A stretch of DNA of 64,000 nucleotides, taken from NCBI GenBank assembly GCA_947176505.1, contig CAMWQW010000013.1:1-64000 (forward strand). Direction: 5' to 3'. The DNA comes from an uncultured Lachnospiraceae bacterium (GTDB lineage: Bacteria; Bacillota; Clostridia; Lachnospirales; Lachnospiraceae). The notes under the pieces are model-generated. The model worked only from the letters and a program-made list of their open reading frames with translations. It did no database searches and was not told where the DNA came from. Every line of letters begins with the position of its first letter. Position 1 is the first letter of the stretch. The position numbers and the translations under genes are program-made. Below are positions 55,714-64,000 of this stretch, piece after piece.

Positions 55714-56430
55714 ATGAATATCTTACAAGTACAAAACCTATGCAAAACTTACGGTAAGGGTGAAATTTCAGTGGATGCACTAAGAAACGTATCTTTCAAT
55801 CTGGACAAGGGAGAGTTCTGCGCAATAGTAGGCGAATCCGGCTCCGGCAAAAGTACGCTCCTTAACTGTATCGGCGCCCTTGACACCCCGACTTCGGGCA
55901 AAATCCTCATCGACGGAAATGATCTCCTTACAATGAGCGAAGAGGCGCGCACCATATTCAGACGTCGGAACATCGGCTTCATCTTCCAGTCTTTTCAGTT
56001 GGTGCCGGAGTTGAACGTGGAACAGAACATCAGCTTTCCCCTTCTCCTAGACTATCGCAAACCGGATTCTTCCGCCATTGATGAAATGCTTGAAACTCTC
56101 GGACTCACAGACAGGCGTCACCATCTGCCGAACCAATTATCCGGCGGTCAGCAACAGCGTGTGGCAATCGGGCGCGCCCTGATTACCCATCCGAAGCTGA
56201 TCTTAGCCGATGAACCTACCGGCAATCTGGACAGCAGAAACAGTCAGGAAGTGCTGGATCTTCTCATGAAAGCCTCAAGGCATTACCAACAGACCATTCT
56301 CATGATCACGCATAACAACAACTTGGCAGTGTCTGCGGACAGAGTTTTCCGCGTGTCGGACGGATGCCTGACAGATATGGGACAAACCAGCCAAAGTAAG
56401 GAGGGATACAGAGATGAAAAATTATCTTGA
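55714..56430 (+). CDS. ABC transporter ATP-binding protein (second module)
   Basis: The 238-residue ATPase has Walker [10 protein letters not shown], signature [15 protein letters not shown] and DEPTGNLDS. It energises the permease that overlaps its end by 17 bases. Confidence 0.93.
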   Translation: MNILQVQNLCKTYGKGEISVDALRNVSFNLDKGEFCAIVGESGSGKSTLLNCIGALDTPTSGKILIDGNDLLTMSEEARTIFRRRNIGFIFQSFQLVPELNVEQNISFPLLLDYRKPDSSAIDEMLETLGLTDRRHHLPNQLSGGQQQRVAIGRALITHPKLILADEPTGNLDSRNSQEVLDLLMKASRHYQQTILMITHNNNLAVSADRVFRVSDGCLTDMGQTSQSKEGYRDEKLS

Positions 56431-58789
56431 CCTCGTTCCTCTCTATACAAAAACACATAAAAAACAAAACTTCATGTCAGTCTTTTGCATTTTCCTGTCA
56501 GTATTTCTCGTCGCCGCGATATTCGGCATGGCGGACATGTATATTCGAAGCATGATTCTCAAAACGAAACGCGAAGACGGCAACTGGCACATAGCCCTGT
56601 CAAGAATCAGCGATGAGGACGCTGCTCTGATTGCCGCACGACCGGAAGTCAAAGCGCTCTCCTGCTACGGCACATTGAACTACCGTCTGGACATGGGGTA
56701 CACGGTCGCGGATAAAGACGTCGTGATTTGCGGCGCAGACGAAACACATTTAACGGAAATCTATGCCGGCACTGTCACCGAAGGATCTTTTCCGCAGACT
56801 GAAAACGAAATAATAGTAACCGGCAATGCCAAAAAGGAATTAGGGCTTTTCCTTGGCGATCAGATATCGATCCGTGATGCATCGGGAGCAGAGTTTCCCT
56901 ATACGATATCGGGATTTGCCGATGACCTTCCTATGATCTTAAGCAAAGATATTTACGGCGTAATCATGAACACTGCAGGATTTCGTAATTTCTATCCCGG
57001 TATAACAGACGGTGAGCCGGATGATTATGACAGTTGTTTTCTCGTTCAGTTTCGCAATCATCGGAATATACGCGGGACAATAAACGATATTAAGACACAG
57101 TTTCAGCTGGCGGACGAGCAAGTCGGAGAGCAGGCAATGCTTCTGGGACTTCTCGGGCAGAGCGATGAGGGCAATTCGTTTATGATGACAATCTATTCTG
57201 TTGCCGCCGTTTTATCCGTACTTGTCCTGTCAGCCGGCATTCTCATGATCGCCAGCAGCCTAAACAGTAACATCGCCGGACGGACGGAGTTTTTCGGAAT
57301 GCTGCGCTGCATAGGCGCTACACCGAAACAGATTATGCGATTGGTTCACAGAGAAGCTCTTTCCCTTTGTACTTTCGCCATTCCTTTAAGCATACTTTCC
57401 GCCATAATTGTCATCTGGATGCTGTGCGCTGTTTTACGCCTGTTAAGCCCTAGGTACTTTGCTGACATGCCTGCTTTCGCCATCAGCATACCGGGTATAG
57501 CCGCCGGAATCACCATCGGCATCCTGACGGTAGTGTTAGCATCCCGCGCTCCTGCAAAGAGAGCTTCCAAGGCGTCCCCCCTTGCCGCGGTAACCGGAAA
57601 CGCCAATCGTCTCGCACCCGCACGAAAGGCTGCTAATACCGTTCTTTGCAAAGTGGATACGGCACTGGGCGTTCACCACGCCAAAGCGAGCCGCAAAAAC
57701 TTTCTGCTGGTGGTAGGTTCTTATGCCTTAAGTATTATCCTGTTCCTGTCTTTCTCCACTACCGTGGACTTTATGAAACACGCCATCAAAGCGCTTAGCC
57801 CATGGTCGCCGGATGTCTCTATCGTAAGCAAGGATAATAGTTGTACGGTAGACCGCTCACTGCTTGCAGCATTACAGGATAATCCCGCTGTCAAAAGAGT
57901 TTACGGAAGGATGTTTGCCTATGACCTGCCCACCGAAGTAAACGGGCAAACCGGCAAAACCATGCTTATTTCCTATGAAGATAATCAATTTGAATGGGCG
58001 AAGAAGTATTTGTTAGACGGCTCTTTGAAAGACGTGCAGAATCAAACCGGAACAGGACTGATTGTAGCTTCTCCGCAATATGACAACCAAAGCGCCATCT
58101 GGACCGGTGATACCGTAACGCTTACCATAGGCGGACAATCCACAGATATCATGATTGCCGGCGCGGTATCGGAATGTCCTTTCAACACGGCGGACGGTGA
58201 CATCATCATCTGTTCGGAAGACACGTTCAGACAGTTAACAGGCGCCGAACATTATACCATTCTGGACATCCAATTAACGAGAAAAGCAACTGAGGACGAT
58301 GTGGACGCCATCCGCGCTCTGACCGGAACAGACTATACCTTTTCCGACCTGCGCATGAACAACCAGAGTGTACTTGGAGCCACCTATGCGTGTAAGCTGT
58401 TTATCTACGGCTTTCTGTTCCTGATTGCTATGGTGACTGTCTGTAACATTATCAACTGCGTCGCCATGAGTGTGGAATCACGAATGAAGCAATACGGCGG
58501 TCTGCGCGCTATCGGCTTGAGCGGCAGGCAGCTTACCAAAATGATTATCGCCGAGACATCGACATATGCCGCAACAGGCGGAATCTGTGGAGTGGTCCTT
58601 GGTCTGTTGCTCAACAAAAAACTGTTTGAGCTTCTGGTCACCGCCCGATGGAGTGAAACGTGGAGTCTGCCGTTTGCCGAACTCGGCATTATCGTGGGCA
58701 TCGTCATCTTTTCCGTGATTCTGGCAGTACGCGGTCCGATTAGAAAGATTCGCGGAATGTCGATTATAGAAACACTGAATGTTCAATAA
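56414..58789 (+). CDS. FtsX-type ABC transporter permease (second module)
   Basis: The 791-residue permease has an N-terminal helix, an outer domain (about 45-250), three helices with CIGATPKQIMRLVHREAL, a second outer domain (about 465-645) and three last helices with AIGLSGRQLTKMIIAET. It is the export partner of the ATPase and, with the kinase, forms a likely peptide-sensing and detoxifying unit. AAGGAGG precedes the ATG inside the ATPase gene. Confidence 0.9.
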   Translation: MKNYLDLVPLYTKTHKKQNFMSVFCIFLSVFLVAAIFGMADMYIRSMILKTKREDGNWHIALSRISDEDAALIAARPEVKALSCYGTLNYRLDMGYTVADKDVVICGADETHLTEIYAGTVTEGSFPQTENEIIVTGNAKKELGLFLGDQISIRDASGAEFPYTISGFADDLPMILSKDIYGVIMNTAGFRNFYPGITDGEPDDYDSCFLVQFRNHRNIRGTINDIKTQFQLADEQVGEQAMLLGLLGQSDEGNSFMMTIYSVAAVLSVLVLSAGILMIASSLNSNIAGRTEFFGMLRCIGATPKQIMRLVHREALSLCTFAIPLSILSAIIVIWMLCAVLRLLSPRYFADMPAFAISIPGIAAGITIGILTVVLASRAPAKRASKASPLAAVTGNANRLAPARKAANTVLCKVDTALGVHHAKASRKNFLLVVGSYALSIILFLSFSTTVDFMKHAIKALSPWSPDVSIVSKDNSCTVDRSLLAALQDNPAVKRVYGRMFAYDLPTEVNGQTGKTMLISYEDNQFEWAKKYLLDGSLKDVQNQTGTGLIVASPQYDNQSAIWTGDTVTLTIGGQSTDIMIAGAVSECPFNTADGDIIICSEDTFRQLTGAEHYTILDIQLTRKATEDDVDAIRALTGTDYTFSDLRMNNQSVLGATYACKLFIYGFLFLIAMVTVCNIINCVAMSVESRMKQYGGLRAIGLSGRQLTKMIIAETSTYAATGGICGVVLGLLLNKKLFELLVTARWSETWSLPFAELGIIVGIVIFSVILAVRGPIRKIRGMSIIETLNVQ

Positions 58790-58810
58790 AAAAACCATTT
58801 ATATTATAGG

Positions 58811-58850
58811 CCGGGCGAAAACTAACTGTTTTTCGTCCGTCCCTTTTGTT
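58811..58850 (+). terminator. Terminator after the second ABC operon
   Basis: GGGCGAAAA pairs with TTTTCGTCC around a short loop, and CCCTTTTGTTT follows. Pairing is good but the T-run is short. Confidence 0.65.
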
Positions 58851-58999
58851 TCCTACAACATGTCTGCTCTAAGGCTTCCGTATTGTCGTCTCAAATTCTT
58901 CTGTTGAAATTACATGTATCAAGTGTTATATTTTATTTGTTGTAATATTCTATATATTACATTATTTTGTTGTTTTTCGCAAATTATATAGCGGAAAAT

Positions 59000-59019
59000 A
59001 TACTGCAGTAATGCAGTAT
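59000..59019. promoter_or_regulatory. Palindrome upstream of the restriction-modification genes
   Basis: atactgca-gtaa-tgcagtat is a perfect eight-base-arm inverted repeat ending 47 bases before the methylase-nuclease start. Restriction-modification genes are often autoregulated through such sites. No separate controller gene is present, so the methylase subunit itself would have to bind, if anything does. Confidence 0.5.
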
Positions 59020-59066
59020 TCGTAAGCAGCCTGCAATTTCCATATTAACACAAAGGATTCATACAA

Positions 59067-60995
59067 ATGGACAGAACCTCTATCATCAATCGAATCGGAA
59101 CTATATATCACACCTCCAATGTCGAAAACGGTGAATACAGCTACATACAGGCGGCAGGCTCTAAGAAGCAATTAATCAAAGCCTTGAATGGATATGTCCC
59201 GAAACATTACCGGATAGATCTTCGTTTCCAATCCGATGATACGGTCATACTGGTCGAAACGAAAAAGGCGTATACGGACGCCGACGAAGACCAGCTTAAG
59301 GAATATCTTATGGAAGAACGCGCCCTGCACTACGGTAAGAAAATAATATGCGTCTTAGCCAGTACAATCAATGACAAAATAAAGATATGGAAATCCGAGA
59401 TAGACCGCGAACATTTTCTTTCCGAGGAAACGGTTCTTAACAACATGGCGCACTACCAAGCTCTATTCTATATGAATAAGATAAATGACCGTGAGAAGGT
59501 CTTAAAGAAAACCTATGCATTAAACGAGCTTCTCCACAAACTGGATATTGATGAAAAGCTCCGGAGCCAGTTTATCGGCACCATTCTTCTCTACATTAAG
59601 AAAATGGTAAAAAATGAAGGTTCACCGGCGATTAACTCTGCTCTTCGCGACAAGTTAAATGCCCATTGGCGGATGACCTCAAGCGAAGAAATCACAGCCG
59701 CCGTCAAAAATACTCTGAGCGGGCTTCTTGATGATTCCGACAACAAAATCAAAAAGCTCGAATTACTACAAAATAATATCCTGAACAATCAGAAAATCAA
59801 GAAGCTCTCTCTCGATAACTGGATTGAAATTTTAGATACCGTCTTAACGGATATTTATCAGTACATTGATGCCGACAGTTCAGAGGGACAGGATATTCTC
59901 AACATGTTTTTTATCGCTTTTAATAAATACACCGGAAAAGCGGATAAAAATCAAGCCTTTACACCCGACCACATCACGGAATTTATGTGCCGCCTGACGG
60001 ACGTTGACAGAACAAAGGTTGTCTTAGACGGCACCTGCGGAAGCGGTTCCTTTCTGGTACAGGCTATGGTCAAGGAGTTTGCACACTGTCACAAAGGCAC
60101 GTCGGAAGGCGAAGCAAAACTGCTAAAGAATATGGTTGCTTCCAAACACATTTACGGCATCGAAGCGGACGAATATGCCTACGGACTCGCCGCCACCAAC
60201 ATGCTGATTCACGGCGACGGCAACAGCAATCTGAAACTGGCAAGCCTTTTTGACTGTAAGGAATATATCGAGAATGCAGATCCTGATATCATCTTGATGA
60301 ATCCGCCCTACAACGCCAAACCAATCGGAATCCCCGACTCGTACAAATCCGCGTGGGGTAAAGCAAAAAACGGCAAAGAAGACCCTACGAAGGGATTGGT
60401 GTTCATCCAATTCCTCTCGGATGTCGTAAAAGGCATGAATGAAAAACGTGAGAAAAGTGGAGCTGCACGCAAGGAAGTGAAGCTTGCCGTTCTCCTACCG
60501 GTAGCCGTTGCAATCGGAACCGGCAAGCTGCTGACAGATGCTAAAATTCAAATGCTGCAAGACAATACGTTAGAAGCGGTCTTTACACTTCCGAACGAAA
60601 TCTTCTATCCGGGTGCATCCGCCTCCGCCTGTTGTATGCTCTTTACACTGGGCAGACCGCATGTCGGTGCAGACGGCAGTGTCAATGAAACCTTTTTCGG
60701 ATACTGTAAGGAAGATGGTTTCAAGAAGAAAAAGAATCTGGGGCGCATTGAGCAGTTTGATTCTGATGGCAAAAGTAAGTGGAAAGCAATTGAGGAAAAA
60801 TGGCTTCACTTATTCCGTAACAAAATCACTTTGGACGGGTTATCTGCCAAAGCAGTCATTGACGGCAATTCGGAATGGCTCTGCGAGGCATACATGAAAA
60901 CAGATTACAGCACTCTGTCGGAAACGGACTTTCAACAGACTATAAATAATTACCTTGCATATTTGATGAAAGAGGGACGGATTCATGAAGCTTAA
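59067..60995 (+). CDS. BcgI-like restriction-modification subunit (nuclease plus N6-adenine methylase)
   Basis: The 642-residue protein combines an N-terminal PD-(D/E)XK-like nuclease (D51, then E64-x-K66 in VETKK), a helical HsdM-type middle, and an N6-adenine methylase with DGTCGSGSF (321-329) and NPPY (412-415). This arrangement in one chain with a separate specificity subunit is that of BcgI-type (IIB) enzymes, not of three-subunit type I systems. AAAGGA precedes the ATG. It overlaps the specificity gene by 11 bases. Confidence 0.85.
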   Translation: MDRTSIINRIGTIYHTSNVENGEYSYIQAAGSKKQLIKALNGYVPKHYRIDLRFQSDDTVILVETKKAYTDADEDQLKEYLMEERALHYGKKIICVLASTINDKIKIWKSEIDREHFLSEETVLNNMAHYQALFYMNKINDREKVLKKTYALNELLHKLDIDEKLRSQFIGTILLYIKKMVKNEGSPAINSALRDKLNAHWRMTSSEEITAAVKNTLSGLLDDSDNKIKKLELLQNNILNNQKIKKLSLDNWIEILDTVLTDIYQYIDADSSEGQDILNMFFIAFNKYTGKADKNQAFTPDHITEFMCRLTDVDRTKVVLDGTCGSGSFLVQAMVKEFAHCHKGTSEGEAKLLKNMVASKHIYGIEADEYAYGLAATNMLIHGDGNSNLKLASLFDCKEYIENADPDIILMNPPYNAKPIGIPDSYKSAWGKAKNGKEDPTKGLVFIQFLSDVVKGMNEKREKSGAARKEVKLAVLLPVAVAIGTGKLLTDAKIQMLQDNTLEAVFTLPNEIFYPGASASACCMLFTLGRPHVGADGSVNETFFGYCKEDGFKKKKNLGRIEQFDSDGKSKWKAIEEKWLHLFRNKITLDGLSAKAVIDGNSEWLCEAYMKTDYSTLSETDFQQTINNYLAYLMKEGRIHEA

Positions 60996-61572
60996 CATAG
61001 ATGATTGGAAAGAATTTAAGATATCTTCTATCTGTTCGATTCATAACGGCAAAGGTATCACCAAAGAAGAAATAGACGATAATCCCGGAACATTCCCCGC
61101 GGTTCAAAGCGGTGAGGAGAATAACGGCGTCTTGGGATACATAGACTTGGATTACTGTAAATCTATGAACTACACACTGTCAGAAAAACCATGTCTGACC
61201 GTAGCAAGAAGCGGCAGCGCCGGCTATGTCTCCTATCAGCCCACCGGATGTGTTGTCGGCGACTCCGCCAAAATTTTATTGTTAAAAAACAGACAGCCGG
61301 GCAAATACCAATATTTGTTCCTGCAGACCATACTGACAGCCAACAGATTTAAATACGCATACGGACGCAAAGTAACGGAAGAAAAATACGGCAATGATAT
61401 CATAAATCTTCCGGTTCTTCGTGGTTCTGACAACGCACCGGTCATTGACAAGACGCATAAATATTCGGAGTGCGGCTACGTCCCGGATTGGACGTTTATG
61501 GAACGGTATATGGGTGCGCTTCATGATAAGACGTGGGAGAAACTAAAGCTTCTCTTTATAACAGAGACATAA
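60985..61572 (+). CDS. Half-size specificity subunit with a single target-recognition domain
   Basis: The 195-residue protein has one TRD of HsdS/BcgB type (WKEFKISSICSIHNGKGI at the start, YGRKVTEEKYGNDIINLPVL in the middle) and a short conserved helix at the end (PDWTFMERYM). Usual S subunits carry two TRDs and are about twice as long. Two copies could dimerise and recognise a symmetric split site. AGAGGG precedes the ATG within the methylase gene. Confidence 0.82.
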   Translation: MKLNIDDWKEFKISSICSIHNGKGITKEEIDDNPGTFPAVQSGEENNGVLGYIDLDYCKSMNYTLSEKPCLTVARSGSAGYVSYQPTGCVVGDSAKILLLKNRQPGKYQYLFLQTILTANRFKYAYGRKVTEEKYGNDIINLPVLRGSDNAPVIDKTHKYSECGYVPDWTFMERYMGALHDKTWEKLKLLFITET

Positions 61573-61583
61573 GTCTCCCTGTT
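61559..61583. terminator. Possible terminator between convergent genes
   Basis: AACAGAGAC-ataa-GTCTCCCTGTT forms a short imperfect stem spanning the two stop codons of convergent genes. The T-runs are short on both sides. Confidence 0.45.
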
Positions 61584-62035
61584 TACTCCTGCCCCTCTGT
61601 CACCCCTGTTGACATTCTCTCTTGCTCCCGTTCGCGCTCCCGCTCTTTCTCCTTTTCCTTCGCTATATGTAAAAATCTGCGCACTACGCACAAAAGTCCG
61701 ATACTGATGACCGATACGAAGTCTTCAAAAGGCGTCGTATCACCGATAATCATATGTCGTGCTACCAAGAAAATCAGCACTTCCATGACATTGTCCGAAT
61801 TGGGTCTGCAAAGCATCTGCAAGAACTCGATACCGATGACGATCACAAATATATCTTCCAGAAAAGGCTTGAACTGCGCCGTGTCCCACAGCATGGAACG
61901 AAAAATATCAAAATCGCTCAGAAGGCTGAAAATCGTCAAAATTATCCCCGCCAGCACAATTAACGCAACTGCCATCTCCAGCGTCTCACATAACCGCTGT
62001 ACATCCTTTTTAAATCTGTTCTTGAATTTATCCAT
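61583..62035 (-). CDS. PsiE-like membrane protein
   Basis: The 150-residue protein has four helices and the blocks IGIEFLQMLCRPNSDNVMEV and ARHMIIGDTTPFEDF seen in phosphate-starvation-inducible PsiE proteins, whose function is unknown. The C-terminus has an unusual KEKEKEREREREQE tract. GGGAGG precedes the ATG. Confidence 0.7.
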   Translation of the reverse strand: MDKFKNRFKKDVQRLCETLEMAVALIVLAGIILTIFSLLSDFDIFRSMLWDTAQFKPFLEDIFVIVIGIEFLQMLCRPNSDNVMEVLIFLVARHMIIGDTTPFEDFVSVISIGLLCVVRRFLHIAKEKEKEREREREQERMSTGVTEGQE

Positions 62036-62127
62036 AATCTATTCCTCCCTGTTTCATTATAGCCGCCGGCATAAGATATTACAATGACAATCCAAACGGT
62101 TTATGATAAAATCTCTCCATCCCAGAA

Positions 62128-62157
62128 ACACCGGGGACGTTTGTTCGTCCCCGGTGT
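62128..62157 (-). terminator. Strong hairpin after the third permease gene
   Basis: ACACCGGGGACG pairs perfectly with CGTCCCCGGTGT around six bases, 18 bases past the permease stop. The T-run on the minus strand is only three bases. Confidence 0.75.
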
Positions 62158-62174
62158 ATGATAATTTAGTAATA

Positions 62175-64000
62175 TCAGTCTGTTGCACGCAGCCGCTCCA
62201 CCAGACTGTCCTTCTCCAGATTCTTAAAGCACAGATACGGAATCAGTACGGCAAACACCACAAGAAGCGGCGTACACAGTACAAGCGGCAGCAATGTAAA
62301 GTGAAAAGTCGTATAGCCTCCCGCAACCATCGCTCGAACACCGATGCCCACTCCCAACGCGCTCAAAACATAGGTGACTATTAAAGTCAATCCAGCGTAG
62401 TCCAATCCCTCGAATACAAGCAGTTTACATAACTGAGATTTTGTCATCCCCACACTCTGTATCATGGCAAATTCTTTTTTGCGGGAAACAATCGCCGTGA
62501 TCATGGAATTGACAAAGTTCAGTACGCCTACAAGCGCAATCACACTACTGATGGCATTGCCCATCACAGCACTGGAGCGTGTCTCTCTCCCATATTGCTC
62601 CGCCATAGAATTTCTGGAAGTGACCGGAAGGGTCAATCCAATCCTGCTAAAATACTCATCTAATTTATCCTGCGCCTCATCAAGCTTATCATCACTGACA
62701 TTGAAGTACAGTTTACGCAGGGTATTATCCCGCCAATTCTCCTTGAACGTCTCTGTCGGCATAATAAAATCCAGATAGAAAGCATTCTGTGGTCCTCCCT
62801 CATAAGCGCCATCCGTCACCGGCTGTAAGCTGTTAAGCACCGCCATAACCGTATACTCTCTGCCTTCTATATCCACTTTGTCACCCACACTGACAGTCGG
62901 CATAGCCTGCTCTTTGATGCCGGGTTCCATCCCCGGACCAATCGCCAGCACATATTCGCCCGTGGCAAAAAGTTCGCCGTCAAAGCTTCCGTTCTCCCAA
63001 TATTCTTCCCCACTGTATACATCCAATGGAATGCCGTCTATACCGTAAATTACGGAATGGGCTTCTTTATTCTCGATGGCTTCGCGCAGCGTCTCAACCC
63101 CTGTCGGGTCGTACGATGCCCAAAAAGAGAGTATCTCATCCGTATAAAATCCCTCTATATTCTCTATAGTCTGTTCGTCCAACCCAATCCGAGTCTCATG
63201 ACTGTACAGATGTCCTGTTTGCTCCAGCCCCTCTATTGACTCAACCAGTCTAGGCAATTCACCTTCTAAAGTGATGCTCTGTGGGTCATACCCTGTCATA
63301 TAAGCCTCGTTTGTAATCTCATCTATCTGATAATCCGCTATCGTCAGGCTTTCCAGATATTTATCCATATCAAAAGACATATTCTTGGCATAGAAGCAGC
63401 TCATCAGCGTGAGTCCCAAGGTAAGAGAACAGATTACCGTAATCGTGCGTTTCCGGTTACGTCCGAGATTTGACCATGCCAGTGCAAATAGCGACGCACT
63501 GCCCTGTCTCTTCTTCCTGCTTCGTCCAATTCGATCTACATCGCTGTAGCGCAGCGCTTCCATGGGCGATACTTTTCCTGCCATTTTTGCCGGACGCATA
63601 CAAGAGACCACTACAGTCAATCCTGCAAACAAAGCAGAACCTATGAAAATAACCGGACTCGCAGACGCACTTCCCACCTGAAAACTAATAAGCGCCGGAA
63701 CCAGAGCTGCTCCAAGCAGGTACCCCAGAAGCAGACCAATCGGAATACCGATGATACACAATCGTCCCGCCTGCATATAAATCAGCTTCTTAATCTGCTT
63801 CTTCGTAGTTCCCAACGTTTTCAGTCTGCCGTAGAACTGTATATCCGCCGTGACAGATATCTGGAAAATATTATAGATAATCAAATATCCTGCCACAAAT
63901 ACAAGAATCATTCCCAGATACATAGGTATATTCTCCTGCGCTGCCATTCGGTTCATCTCGGAAGAATATGCCAAATTCACATTATACTCCAAGCCGTTCA
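62175..64000 (-). CDS. FtsX-type ABC transporter permease (third module), 5' end outside window
   Basis: About 608 residues are present and the frame is open to the right edge, so the N-terminal helix and part of the first outer domain are missing. The seen part has the first FtsX core (TLGTTKKQIKKLIYMQAG), an outer domain (about 200-460) and the last core (QSVGMTKSQLCKLLVFEG). It closely resembles the permease at 11581-14253 in layout and in stretches such as YLIIYNIFQISV, suggesting an old duplication. Its ATPase is presumably just outside. Confidence 0.9.
   Translation of the reverse strand, partial: NGLEYNVNLAYSSEMNRMAAQENIPMYLGMILVFVAGYLIIYNIFQISVTADIQFYGRLKTLGTTKKQIKKLIYMQAGRLCIIGIPIGLLLGYLLGAALVPALISFQVGSASASPVIFIGSALFAGLTVVVSCMRPAKMAGKVSPMEALRYSDVDRIGRSRKKRQGSASLFALAWSNLGRNRKRTITVICSLTLGLTLMSCFYAKNMSFDMDKYLESLTIADYQIDEITNEAYMTGYDPQSITLEGELPRLVESIEGLEQTGHLYSHETRIGLDEQTIENIEGFYTDEILSFWASYDPTGVETLREAIENKEAHSVIYGIDGIPLDVYSGEEYWENGSFDGELFATGEYVLAIGPGMEPGIKEQAMPTVSVGDKVDIEGREYTVMAVLNSLQPVTDGAYEGGPQNAFYLDFIMPTETFKENWRDNTLRKLYFNVSDDKLDEAQDKLDEYFSRIGLTLPVTSRNSMAEQYGRETRSSAVMGNAISSVIALVGVLNFVNSMITAIVSRKKEFAMIQSVGMTKSQLCKLLVFEGLDYAGLTLIVTYVLSALGVGIGVRAMVAGGYTTFHFTLLPLVLCTPLLVVFAVLIPYLCFKNLEKDSLVERLRATD

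Noticed and set aside
1..64000. CRISPR arrays, tRNA and rRNA genes
   Set aside because: None was recognised; the only regular short repeats are those in the Rpn gene and before the LacI gene.

Overview
The window comes from a spore-forming, anaerobic, Gram-positive member of the Clostridia, most likely a gut Lachnospiraceae. The basis is the spoIIAA-spoIIAB-sigF operon, the spoVA genes, a T-box in front of valS, strong AAGGAGG-type ribosome binding sites, several BceAB/FtsX-type peptide exporters with their own two-component systems, and LplB/YtcP-type sugar transporters. Species was not determined. No rRNA, tRNA or CRISPR array was seen.

Layout. 1-9.9 kb (all minus strand): an Rpn-type nuclease cut by the window edge, then a compact run transcribed leftwards: GH26 mannanase, cobS, a TetM-like ribosomal GTPase fused to a Rae1/YacP NYN endoribonuclease, a Suv3-like RNA helicase, a Sfp-type phosphopantetheinyl transferase and spoVAD. 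10-21.3 kb: a lipoprotein, a DUF3791-like remnant, a complete response regulator/kinase/ATPase/permease antimicrobial-peptide module with two BceR-like operator boxes, a C39-like peptidase with a 33-residue membrane peptide upstream, and a second two-component system with an exported partner. 21.4-30.7 kb: a GH112 phosphorylase, spoVAC-AB-AA, an HD-GYP plus PilZ (cyclic-di-GMP) pair, a 40-residue ORF, sigF-spoIIAB-spoIIAA and a zinc-ribbon TPR membrane protein. 30.7-37.2 kb: folC, a FapA-type protein, valS with its T-box, and a tiny lipoprotein. 37.2-44.7 kb: a sucrose/fructo-oligosaccharide locus (fructokinase, GH32, binding protein, two permeases, divergent LacI regulator; no ATPase gene).

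44.7-51.3 kb: two exported proteins of unknown role, a coiled-coil protein, and a strongly decayed integrative element (broken serine recombinase, truncated relaxase, frameshifted SdpI-like gene, truncated ArsR gene) carrying an alpha/beta hydrolase. 51.4-58.8 kb: an AgrC/AgrA-like sensor pair and a second complete peptide-resistance module on the plus strand. 59-61.6 kb: a BcgI-like restriction-modification pair with a half-size specificity subunit. 61.6-64 kb: a PsiE-like membrane protein and a third FtsX-type permease cut by the right edge.

The strongest candidate for an undescribed system is the translational GTPase-Rae1 fusion at 5236-8097, which joins a ribosome-protection or rescue factor to a ribosome A-site mRNA endonuclease, followed 35 bases later by a Suv3-like RNA helicase. 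Second tier: the cyclic-di-GMP pair inserted between sigF and spoVA, and the compact restriction-modification pair. Starts were moved where a Shine-Dalgarno site favoured an internal codon. All functions are from reading motifs, with no database search.
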